From Opitutaceae bacterium (GTDB lineage: Bacteria > Verrucomicrobiota > Verrucomicrobiia > Opitutales > Opitutaceae): a DNA stretch of 34,454 nucleotides. Location of the stretch: assembly GCA_030648295.1 (NCBI GenBank), contig JAUSID010000155.1, positions 1 through 34,454 of the forward strand. Direction: 5' to 3'. The translations under genes and the position numbers were made by a program. The notes below the pieces were generated by a model that ran no database searches, had not been told where the DNA came from, and saw only the letters and a program-made list of their open reading frames with translations. Below, one piece after another: positions 7,814-13,921 of the stretch (its first letter is position 1; the number at the start of each line of letters is the position of its first letter).

Positions 7814-9339
7814 CCGAACCACCGAACATTTCGGGTACGCTGCAGCGGAATAGTTCGCCGTCCGCAGCCGCTGGTAGCGGGTCACCAGTCGTGGCCGATG
7901 CAACCGCCACGTCCTCGCCCGCGTCCGGGCCGGCAAATTTCTCGCGTATCCGCAAAGTTATTCTTCCCGCGTGGCTGGTGATCGGCGACACGGTGATGGC
8001 ATTCGCCGCCCTCGCGCTGGCCTACTGGCTCCGGTACGAATCACCGTTGCGCCAGCTCGCCCTCATCGACGTGCCAGATGCGCATTTTCTCGCGTACATT
8101 CCACTCCTGTCGTTGGGCGTCGCGTTTCTCATCGCCGGCTTCGCCCAGCTCAACCTTTACGAGGAGCGCTTGCTCCTGCGGAAATACCAGAGTTTCGCGC
8201 TCATCATCAAGGGCACCACAATCTGGCTCGCGGCCTATCTCGCCCTCGCGCTCGTCATCAAGTTCGACCCGCCCATCTCGCGCCTTTTCGTACCCATGGG
8301 CTACGTTTCCGTCCTGCTCGTGATGTTCGCCTGGCGGAGCGGTTTCTACGCGCTCCTGGTGCGGCCCGCCTGGCGCGAACGGCTGCGTCAGCGAGTGGCC
8401 GTGCTGGGCTGGAACGAGGAGGCCCAATCGCTCGTCGCGGAGTTGAGGGCGCAGCCGGCCCACCCCTACTCCTTCTGCGGCGCGATCACCCTGCCCGGGG
8501 ACTCGCTGCCGCCGGAGGCCATCGGCACTTTGGACACCCTGGCTGACACGCTGGCGCGACATCAAATCGATGTCCTGATCGCCGCCCGAACCGATTTGTC
8601 GCGCGATCAACTTCTGCGCGTCGTTCAAGTCTGCGAGCGGACCTACGTCGAATGGAAGGTGATTCCAAACTCCTTCCAGATTCTGCTGAGCGGCCTGCGG
8701 CTGCAGACGATTGGGCGGCTCCCAGTGCTCGGCATCGAGGACCTGGCCATAAACCAGCTCTTCAACCGTGTCCTGAAACGACTGGTCGACATCGTGGGTT
8801 CGCTGATCGGGCTGGTACTCGCACTGCCCGCGATGGCCCTCCTCGCGCTCCTGATCAAACGCGAATCTCCGACGGGCCCGGTGTTTTTTGGCCAGCGGAG
8901 AATCGGAGCGAGTCACCGGCCGTTCACGTTGTGGAAGCTCCGGAGCATGGTGCCGGATGCGGCGGCGCAGGATGCGCAACGACAAAGCACGGAGCGGCAG
9001 GACAAGCGCCTGCTCCGGATCGGCGCCTTCATGCGGCGGTGGAACCTCGACGAGCTGCCCCAGTTCTGGAACGTGCTGTGCGGCGCGATGAGTTTGGTGG
9101 GACCGCGTCCCGAGCGACCATTTCACGTCGACCGGCTCGCCGACGAGATCCCGCATTACATTCCCCGTCATCTCGCAAAACCCGGCATGAGTGGCTGGGC
9201 GCAGGTGAACGGCTTGCGGGGCGACACGTCCATTGCGCAGCGGATTCAACACGACATCTATTACATCGAGAACTGGTCGCTCTGGCTCGATGTGCAGATT
9301 CTGCTCCTGACCTTTGTCCGCTGGAAGAACGCGTACTGA
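7810..9339 (+). CDS. Polyprenyl-phosphate glycosylphosphotransferase (WbaP/WcaJ-like initiating enzyme)
   Basis: Transfers a sugar-1-phosphate from a UDP-sugar to undecaprenyl phosphate, the first step of repeat-unit synthesis at the cytoplasmic face. The 509-residue protein has a disordered Ser/Ala-rich head (to about 45), four to five membrane helices, a Rossmann-like CoA-binding-type middle (RQRVAVLGWNEEAQSLV) and the C-terminal Bac_transf domain: FNRVLKRLVDIVGSLIGL, GPVFFGQRRIG, FTLWKLRSM, WNLDELPQFWNVLCG, SLVGPRPERP, KPGMSGWAQVNGLRG and the closing DIYYIENWSLWLDVQILLLT. All conserved blocks are present, so it should be active. The sugar is not predictable. It starts at the ATGA overlap with the ligase gene. 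The 169-bp repeat begins one base after its stop codon. Confidence 0.93.
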   Translation: MTEPPNISGTLQRNSSPSAAAGSGSPVVADATATSSPASGPANFSRIRKVILPAWLVIGDTVMAFAALALAYWLRYESPLRQLALIDVPDAHFLAYIPLLSLGVAFLIAGFAQLNLYEERLLLRKYQSFALIIKGTTIWLAAYLALALVIKFDPPISRLFVPMGYVSVLLVMFAWRSGFYALLVRPAWRERLRQRVAVLGWNEEAQSLVAELRAQPAHPYSFCGAITLPGDSLPPEAIGTLDTLADTLARHQIDVLIAARTDLSRDQLLRVVQVCERTYVEWKVIPNSFQILLSGLRLQTIGRLPVLGIEDLAINQLFNRVLKRLVDIVGSLIGLVLALPAMALLALLIKRESPTGPVFFGQRRIGASHRPFTLWKLRSMVPDAAAQDAQRQSTERQDKRLLRIGAFMRRWNLDELPQFWNVLCGAMSLVGPRPERPFHVDRLADEIPHYIPRHLAKPGMSGWAQVNGLRGDTSIAQRIQHDIYYIENWSLWLDVQILLLTFVRWKNAY

Positions 9340-9340
9340 C

Positions 9341-9509
9341 CCGGGCATTTCACAGGCTGAATGAAAAAACCTTTTTGGTCACAGAGCGCACAGAGCGCCG
9401 ACACAGAGTTTACCCGCCTATGGCGGCGCCGAAGGCGACACAGAGTTCACAGAGGAAAACCCTTCGATCCAATTTGGAATGCCTGCCCATTCGCATCAGG
9501 CGCGTCCAA
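9341..9509 (+). repeat. 169-bp CACAGAG-rich repeat, copy A (inverted partner at 29203-29370)
   Basis: From CCGGGCATTT to GCGTCCAA this stretch matches the reverse complement of 29203-29370 with three substitutions and one single-base gap by my alignment. It contains five CACAGAG words. GGTCACAGAG at 9377-9386 is matched by its perfect complement CTCTGTGACC at 9554-9563, so this copy may extend to about 9563 as a larger hairpin-ended element that the other copy lacks. It begins one base after the phosphotransferase stop. No coding signal is convincing. Confidence 0.9.
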
Positions 9510-9623
9510 ACACCTTGTGGCCTCCTGCTGCCTCTGTGTCCGAGCTCTGGGTCCTCTGTGACCCATGCCTTGGTTCGTCTGGCTATGCTGATATCGATTC
9601 AGATCGTGCAGCTTTGAGGCGAT

Positions 9624-9715
9624 TTCCTCTTTCTCTTTCTCTTAATCTTACTCTTTCTCCGGCTTGGACGAACCATTCGACGAGAAAGATTAAGATAAAG
9701 AGGAAAGAGAAAGAA
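9624..9715. repeat. Long imperfect inverted repeat of a pyrimidine tract and a purine tract
   Basis: A run made almost only of C and T with one TTAATCTTA insert (9624-9660) is followed by about 20 mixed bases and then its approximate reverse complement, an A/G run with AGATTAAGATAAAG (9681-9715). The pairing is imperfect but extends over some 35 bases. Between convergent genes it could act as a terminator or form unusual DNA structure. Its strand-asymmetric composition contrasts with the GC-rich surroundings. Confidence 0.7.
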
Positions 9716-9781
9716 CCCGAGTAACCCCCTTTGGTTGCGGCCACCGTGCCGCGTTGGGAAATAACCGGGCTAACCGTCGGA

Positions 9782-9928
9782 CATCTGACCTCTGACGTCT
9801 GAGATTTGACGTCTGACATCTGACATCTGACGTCTGACGTCCGTCGTCTGTCGTCCGTCGTCTGTCGTCTGTCCTCTGGCATCTGGCTTCTGTCCTCTGG
9901 CTTCCGGCTTCCGGCCTCCGGCCTCTGG
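9782..9928. repeat. Tandem array of 21 degenerate heptamers in perfect register
   Basis: Twenty-one units of seven bases, consensus CNTCTGN, run without a single insertion or deletion. The last base shifts along the array: units 1-8 end in A (for example CGTCTGA, CATCTGA), units 9-13 end in T (CGTCTGT, CGTCCGT), and units 14-21 end in G (CCTCTGG, CTTCCGG) except unit 16. A degenerate 22nd unit may precede it at 9775-9781. The array ends three bases before the stop codon of the GT2 gene at 9931. Seven is not a multiple of three-base codons in an obvious frame and no gene covers it. Confidence 0.93.
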
Positions 9929-9930
9929 CA

Positions 9931-10836
9931 TCACAACGGCCGGACTCGCCGGTAACCGCTCACCCGCGCCTTCGATTTCGCGACGAGTTTCCAGGCCCCG
10001 AACGCCAGCCTGTATTTCCAGCGCACCAGCCGCGATCCGGTGGGATTGAAGTGCTTCAGGAAGACGTCGCGATTGGCATCGAAGATCGCCCGCGACATCC
10101 GGTCGAAGTCCTTTGCGACGCTCACGCCCTTGAGATGCGTGATTCGGACCCGGCCGTCATAGACAATTTTCCAACCGGCGCGGCGGACGCGGATGCACAG
10201 ATCGAGATCGTCGCCATACATGAAAAATCGCTCGTCGAACACGATTCCGTCGGGTGCGATTTGTTGCAGCACGTGGCGCGGGGCCATCATGAACGCGCCA
10301 TTGATCGCACCGACCTCATAGGTGCCGTCCGGCGGGAGGTGAGTGAGGTTGTACGCGGCCAACCATCGTGCGCGCGGAAATCTCGCCGCGAGGCCGGCGG
10401 CGCGGCAGAAACCGTCCCACAAGGTGGGAATCGAGCGGCGGCACGCGAGGTCCATCGATCCATCGGCAAGTTCCAGCCGCGGGGAAATCAATCCGATGGA
10501 AGAATCCGCACGTAATCGGCTGACGCAGTGTTCGAGGGCCGCGGCATTGCAGATCGTATCGGGATTGAGGAAGAGGACGAACTCGCCGCGGGTGCGGGCA
10601 TAGCCGGCGTTGTTGCCACGCCCGAAGCCCACATTTTCTGCCATCGGCTGATAGACGACGTTGGGAAAGTCCCGGCGCACGATCGCGCCAGCGCCGTCAT
10701 CAGGGGAATTGTCCACCACCACCACCTCGGTGCCACCGCCGGCCATCACGCTCGGAATTGAGCCGAGGCAGCCGCGGATTTCGTCGCGCGACTTGTAGGC
10801 CACGATCACGATCGAGAGGAGCGGCGGCACCGTCAT
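9931..10836 (-). CDS. Glycosyltransferase family 2, rhamnosyltransferase-like
   Basis: A 301-residue cytoplasmic or membrane-associated transferase. It opens with LLSIVIVAYKSRDEI (nucleotide-binding strand), then EVVVVDNSPDDG and ENVGFGRGNNAGYARTRGEFVLFLNPDT, where N-P-D at 91-93 is the metal/nucleotide-sugar DXD-type motif of WbbL-like enzymes. Then come EVGAINGAFMMAPRHVL and FDERFFMYGDDLDLCIRVRRAGWKI, the acceptor-side catalytic E/D segment of this subfamily (here GDDLDLC). A C-terminal amphipathic basic region follows. It would add a sugar, perhaps a deoxyhexose, to the lipid-linked unit. It is transcribed towards the heptamer array and is divergent from the next GT2 gene, with 63 bases between them. 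Confidence 0.9.
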   Translation of the reverse strand: MTVPPLLSIVIVAYKSRDEIRGCLGSIPSVMAGGGTEVVVVDNSPDDGAGAIVRRDFPNVVYQPMAENVGFGRGNNAGYARTRGEFVLFLNPDTICNAAALEHCVSRLRADSSIGLISPRLELADGSMDLACRRSIPTLWDGFCRAAGLAARFPRARWLAAYNLTHLPPDGTYEVGAINGAFMMAPRHVLQQIAPDGIVFDERFFMYGDDLDLCIRVRRAGWKIVYDGRVRITHLKGVSVAKDFDRMSRAIFDANRDVFLKHFNPTGSRLVRWKYRLAFGAWKLVAKSKARVSGYRRVRPL

Positions 10837-10899
10837 TGCAAGAAGCCTTGTAGGTCACGCGCAGCCGCGCAACGCTGCGGCCGGGTCAATCCAGCCCTC

Positions 10900-11622
10900 A
10901 TGTGCGCCGCACCGTTGTTCAGCGTCATTCTCGTCTGTCACAATCCCGGTTCGCGACTCCAGCCCGCGCTGGAAAGCATCTGGGGCCAGCGCTGGCTGGA
11001 GCCCGAGCTCGCCGTCATCGACCGGGGATCGAACGACGGGACGCTGGTCATGCTTGAAAGCAACCGGCAGCGATTCGCCCGTCTCGAGGTTGCGCCGGAA
11101 CGAAACGTGTATGCGGCCTTGAATGACGCGATCACCGCGGCCACGGGCGAATGGGTGCTGGTCCTCGGCGGCCGGGATCGGCTGGTGGGCGAAATGGTGC
11201 TCAGTGAAACCGGCAACTGGATGAAGCGAACCGAGGCGGGCGTGGTGGCCGGCGAATCCGCCGACGACGACGGGCGCATCCAGAAACTGCATTCACGCGT
11301 AAATGCGGCGGCCCGCAACTTCACGCCGCCGTCGGCCACGTTCTACCGGCGATCGGTCTTCGCCGAAAACGGCGGCTTCGATGCCACATTGAACACGATG
11401 GGCGATTACGAGTTCAACATCCGGCTCTGGAAAGGCCGCGTGCGCTTCAAGCCGGTCCCACTGCGCATTGCCGCGTGCGCCGCGCGCGAACCTTACGACT
11501 GGCGCGCGTGCCGGGAGGAGATTCACGTCCGGCACCGCTATTTTTCCGTCGTTCGCTCACTCCCCTGGGATCTGGTTTCCGCGCTCCGCTGCCTCATGAT
11601 GCGCCGGCGATCGCGCCATTGA
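10900..11622 (+). CDS. Glycosyltransferase family 2 (WcaE-like) with altered DXD
   Basis: A 240-residue protein starting LFSVILVCHNPGSRL, with LAVIDRGSNDGT (the SxDGT nucleotide-binding segment) and RNVYAALNDAITAATGEWVLVLGGRDRL. Homologues of this type usually have G-(A/S)-D-D or N-x-D at the end of that strand; here it reads GGRD (90-93), leaving one acidic residue. Later elements are present: FTPPSATFYRRSVFAENGGFD (acceptor-side loop) and GDYEFNIRLW, carrying the catalytic acid. It probably adds a sugar to the repeat unit, though the weakened motif makes activity less sure. It is first in a plus-strand series and is followed after 108 bases by the dehydrogenase remnant. Confidence 0.82.
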   Translation: MCAAPLFSVILVCHNPGSRLQPALESIWGQRWLEPELAVIDRGSNDGTLVMLESNRQRFARLEVAPERNVYAALNDAITAATGEWVLVLGGRDRLVGEMVLSETGNWMKRTEAGVVAGESADDDGRIQKLHSRVNAAARNFTPPSATFYRRSVFAENGGFDATLNTMGDYEFNIRLWKGRVRFKPVPLRIAACAAREPYDWRACREEIHVRHRYFSVVRSLPWDLVSALRCLMMRRRSRH

Positions 11623-11730
11623 TCCGCTTCCGTGGCAAATCCCCGTAAAAAAACCAGCTGGCGCCCGCCGAACGAAGGCGAGAATTGTCTGGCAGCTCCG
11701 GCGGCCCCCAGGCTGCATGCTTCCGCTGCA

Positions 11731-12153
11731 ATGAAGATTGTTGTCGTTGGCCTCGGCTGCGTGAGCCTACCTCTAGCCGGGAAATTTCACCCTCTCCTCC
11801 GCTGCGAACGTACAGAGTGGTCGCTTGTGCCGTGTGCTGTCGCGCGCGCCACGATTTCCCGGCTAAGGGCAAAACCGCTCTGCGGTTTTGCTTTTAGCCC
11901 GCATGAACTCGGGGCGCTCGCCGAAGCCTTGGGACATTTGTGGTCAGACACGGGTGAGAATCAGTTCGAGTGTGAAAAATGCGGGCTAGCGCTGCAATTC
12001 CGCCGCTCGGGTGTGGCCGTCACCGGCCTCGATATGGATGCCGCGAAGGTCGCCACGCTGCCGCGCCGCGAAAGCTACCTCCGGCACTTCCCGGCGTCCG
12101 CCGGGGCGGAGCAGATCGCCACCGGGGGAGTTTGCGGATTGGAGTTCGCGTGA
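11731..12153 (+). pseudogene. Remnant of a WbpA-type UDP-N-acetylglucosamine 6-dehydrogenase, split by an insertion and truncated
   Basis: The frame opens with MKIVVVGLGCVSLPLA, the nucleotide-binding start of UDP-sugar/UDP-GlcNAc 6-dehydrogenases (normally VVGLGYVGLPLA). After 71 foreign codons it resumes with LQFRRSGVAVTGLDMDAAKVATLPRRESYLRHFP, the next part of the same fold. It then ends at residue 140, where the family has over 400 residues. Removing the insertion and one CTAGC restores CCT CTA GCG CTG CAA TTC (P-L-A-L-Q-F), the exact ancestral order. The insertion plus duplication is 213 bases, so the frame stayed open. The third glycine of GxGxxG is Ser, and the catalytic domain and its cysteine are gone. 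It cannot be a working dehydrogenase. Its stop overlaps the GTG of the wbpB-like gene, suggesting a deletion joined the two. Confidence 0.88.
11773..11990. mobile_element. 208-bp non-coding insertion with 5-bp target duplication (MITE-like)
   Basis: The insert 11778-11985 is bracketed by CTAGC at 11773-11777 and 11986-11990 and splits the dehydrogenase remnant precisely. It codes for no transposase. Its ends are only loosely complementary, sharing TTTCAC/GTGAAA seven to eight bases in. Inside are several perfect inverted repeats: a 12-bp pair at 11774-11785 and 11854-11865, a 10-bp stem with TCT loop at 11869-11891 (GCAAAACCGC/GCGGTTTTGC) nested in GGCTAA/TTAGCC, and TAGCCCGCAT (11895-11904) with ATGCGGGCTA (11979-11988). 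These fit a small non-autonomous element or composite palindromic repeat. No second copy is in the window. Confidence 0.75.
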
Positions 12154-13166
12154 GTGGCTCATCGCGCAAGTTCCCACCACCGCGCGTCGCCGTAGCCGGC
12201 TGCGGTTACTGGGGGCGAAACTTGGTTCGTAATTTTCACGCGCTCGGCGCCCTGGCCGCGGTGGTTGACCCAACACCCACCGGACGGGCGGCCGCGGCCG
12301 AAATCGCACCCGGCGTGCCGATCGGCGGGGAGCTCGAACCGATGCTGGCGCGCCCGGATATCAATGCCGTGGCGCTTGCCACCCCGGCCGCGACCCACGC
12401 GGAGCTGGGATTGCAGGTGCTGGCGGCGGGCAAGGATTTGCTCGTGGAAAAACCCATGGCGTTGAACATACCCGACGCCCAGAGCCTGGTGCAGCGTGCC
12501 GCGGATGTGAAACGCATCCTGCACGTCGGCCACCTGCTCGAATATCATCCCTCGTTCGTGATGCTGCGGGAGTGGGTCGCCGCCGGTCGCCTCGGTCGCG
12601 TGCTGCGATTGCATTCGCACCGACTCGGATTCGGGCAGGTGCGAAGTGAAGAGGACGCGCTCTGGAGTCTCGCGCCGCATGACATTGCGCTGATATTGCG
12701 GCTCGTGGGCACACTCCCCGCGGCGGTGACGTGTCAACCGACGCACGCATTGAAGACCGCGCGGGCGGATTTCGTGGTCAGCATGCTGCACTTCGCGGGT
12801 GGCGTCGACGCGCACCTGCTCAATAGCTGGTTGCATCCGATGAAGGAACAAGAGCTCGTGGTTGTCGGTGATCGGGGAATGGCGGTGTTCGACGACGCGA
12901 ATCCCGACTACAAGCTCGCCTTTTTCGAACAGCATGTGGAATGGAATCACAGCCAGCCGAATCTCCACAAAGGCCCGGTGCACTACGAGCCGCTCACGCC
13001 AGCCGAACCCCTCCGTTTGCAATGTGCGGCGTTTTTGCGCGCCATCGCCACGCGCCAGCCCTCGCTGACCGACGGCCTGAGCGGGCTCCGGGTCGTGAGC
13101 GTGCTGGATGCATGTCAGCGCTCGATGGAAAATGGCGGGCAGAGAACCAGCGTGCTCGCGGTATAA
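12150..13166 (+). CDS. GFO/IDH/MocA oxidoreductase, WbpB/WlbA-like UDP-sugar 3-dehydrogenase
   Basis: A 338-residue protein from a GTG overlapping the stop of the dehydrogenase remnant. The Rossmann start VAVAGCGYWGRNLVRNF (13-29) is followed by ALATPAATH and the EKP motif LLVEKPMAL with Lys101. Then come GHLLEYHPSF and LWSLAPHDIALI with His177, a typical catalytic pair in WlbA-type enzymes, and a C-terminal beta-sheet domain. WbpB/WlbA oxidises the 3-hydroxyl of UDP-GlcNAc-uronic acid, giving the 3-keto sugar that the WbpE aminotransferase then uses. A WbpD-like acetyltransferase and a WbpE-like aminotransferase follow directly, which supports this role over the many other GFO/IDH activities. 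It is cytoplasmic. The substrate itself is inferred from the neighbours. Confidence 0.85.
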   Translation: MSGSSRKFPPPRVAVAGCGYWGRNLVRNFHALGALAAVVDPTPTGRAAAAEIAPGVPIGGELEPMLARPDINAVALATPAATHAELGLQVLAAGKDLLVEKPMALNIPDAQSLVQRAADVKRILHVGHLLEYHPSFVMLREWVAAGRLGRVLRLHSHRLGFGQVRSEEDALWSLAPHDIALILRLVGTLPAAVTCQPTHALKTARADFVVSMLHFAGGVDAHLLNSWLHPMKEQELVVVGDRGMAVFDDANPDYKLAFFEQHVEWNHSQPNLHKGPVHYEPLTPAEPLRLQCAAFLRAIATRQPSLTDGLSGLRVVSVLDACQRSMENGGQRTSVLAV

Positions 13167-13168
13167 CC

Positions 13169-13237
13169 ATGCCCCTCTACGAAACGCATCCCACCGCCAT
13201 AATTGATCAGCCCTGCGCAATCGGTGCCGGCACTCGA
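13169..13237 (+). pseudogene. 5' fragment of a WbpD-type acetyltransferase gene
   Basis: Two bases after the wbpB-like stop, an ATG opens MPLYETHPTAIIDQPCAIGAGTRW, which parallels the start of the complete acetyltransferase at 13922 (AHLTAVIDQPCQIGAGTRIW). Similarity ends there; the frame runs on as unrelated residues to a stop at 13300. Over the 15 best-matching codons I count 11 differences in 45 bases, so this is not a recent duplication. It looks like the old start of a related gene whose body was lost or replaced when the toxin-antitoxin module arrived. Confidence 0.75.
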
Positions 13238-13296
13238 TGGAGCATGGCGGCCAGATCCGCACCGTGCCGGCGATTTGAATGCGCCCGGTTGCCCCC

Positions 13297-13334
13297 TTGA
13301 CAGTACCGCTCGTGCGTAATATCCGGGTATTACC
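13297..13334 (+). promoter_or_regulatory. Promoter and palindromic operator of the toxin-antitoxin operon
   Basis: A consensus -35 box TTGACA lies at 13297-13302. A near-perfect 18-bp palindrome, GTAATATCC/GGGTATTAC with one mismatch, fills 13316-13333 and covers the expected -10 region (TATCCG with a 17-base spacer, or TAATAT with 14). The antitoxin ATG starts two bases later. Ribbon-helix-helix antitoxins bind such palindromes to repress their own operon. No room is left for a ribosome binding site, so the transcript may be leaderless. Confidence 0.6.
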
Positions 13335-13529
13335 ATGCCCACCATCACCGTGAAGCTCGACAAGGAACGCGCCGCCCGCCTGACGCGGTGGGCCCGCAAA
13401 CGCAAAGTTCCGAAATCGGAAGTGATTCGCACCCTAATCGACCACGCCGGCCCGATCGAAACGGGTGAGGATCTCATGCAGTGGCTCGCCGCGTCCGAAG
13501 GCAAAGGCATTGGCTTGGCGCAAAAGTAA
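13335..13529 (+). CDS. Ribbon-helix-helix antitoxin (VapB/CopG-like)
   Basis: A 64-residue protein starting with a short strand TITVKLD, then two helices (ERAARLTRWARKRK and KSEVIRTLIDHAG) and a flexible acidic tail, the layout of CopG/RHH DNA-binding antitoxins. The N-terminal part would dimerise and bind the palindrome just upstream, and the tail would block the PIN toxin encoded two bases after its stop. The pair is lodged between two sugar-biosynthesis genes transcribed in the same direction, so its mRNA may extend into them. It is a small basic-then-acidic protein that is cytoplasmic. Confidence 0.85.
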   Translation: MPTITVKLDKERAARLTRWARKRKVPKSEVIRTLIDHAGPIETGEDLMQWLAASEGKGIGLAQK

Positions 13530-13531
13530 TC

Positions 13532-13915
13532 GTGAGCCGCCCCGTTCTCCTGGATACGTCGTTTCTGATCGCACTCGAACGGGAAACGGTGCGACGGGAA
13601 ATCGGACCCGCTCGGCGCTTTCTACCCACTCTCCGTCGACGAACAATCGTCGTGTCCATCGTCAGCGTGGAGGAACTCTTGGAGGGCGCTGACGACGAAG
13701 CCGCGACGCTGGTCGCGCTGCAGCGCTTCACCATCCAGGGATTGCATCTCGCCCAAGCGCGGCGGTGCGCCCTGCTGCAGCGCCGAGCCGCGAACCGGAC
13801 GGGCGAAAACGATGCCTGGTTGTTAGCGACCGCGGAATCGATCGACGCCGATGTGGTGGGGGCGGACCGCGCTGCGTTTGAGCGCATCGGCCCACGGTAT
13901 CTGCGTTTCCGCTGA
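13532..13915 (+). CDS. PIN-domain toxin (VapC-like ribonuclease)
   Basis: A 127-residue protein from the GTG at 13532; the frame is open earlier but overlaps the antitoxin in another frame. The four acidic positions of PIN nucleases are all there: Asp8 in LLDTSFLIAL, Glu47/48 in VSVEELLEGA, Asp94 in GENDAWLLATA and Asp112 in VVGADRAAF. VapC toxins cut RNA, often tRNA or rRNA, at a Mg-bound site when free of antitoxin. With the RHH protein in front this is a complete VapBC-type module. It ends six bases before the acetyltransferase ATG, closely packed into the sugar operon. Confidence 0.9.
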   Translation: MSRPVLLDTSFLIALERETVRREIGPARRFLPTLRRRTIVVSIVSVEELLEGADDEAATLVALQRFTIQGLHLAQARRCALLQRRAANRTGENDAWLLATAESIDADVVGADRAAFERIGPRYLRFR

Positions 13916-13921
13916 ACCGAA

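Noticed and set aside
9782-9928. CRISPR array
   Set aside because: The units are 7 bases and contiguous with no spacers; there are no cas genes in the window.
11894-11990. Possible zinc-finger coding segment (FECEKCG) inside the insertion
   Set aside because: A single CxxC in a 71-codon foreign stretch bounded by a target duplication; restoring the ancestral gene explains the site better.
13169-13237. Acetyltransferase start fragment as a target-site duplication made by the toxin-antitoxin insertion
   Set aside because: Eleven differences in the best 45 bases are far too many for a duplication made by the insertion event.
12159-13262. Minus-strand open frame of 367 codons opposite the wbpB-like gene
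   Set aside because: Shadow of the oxidoreductase; no motif, and the plus strand has the complete Rossmann and EKP motifs.
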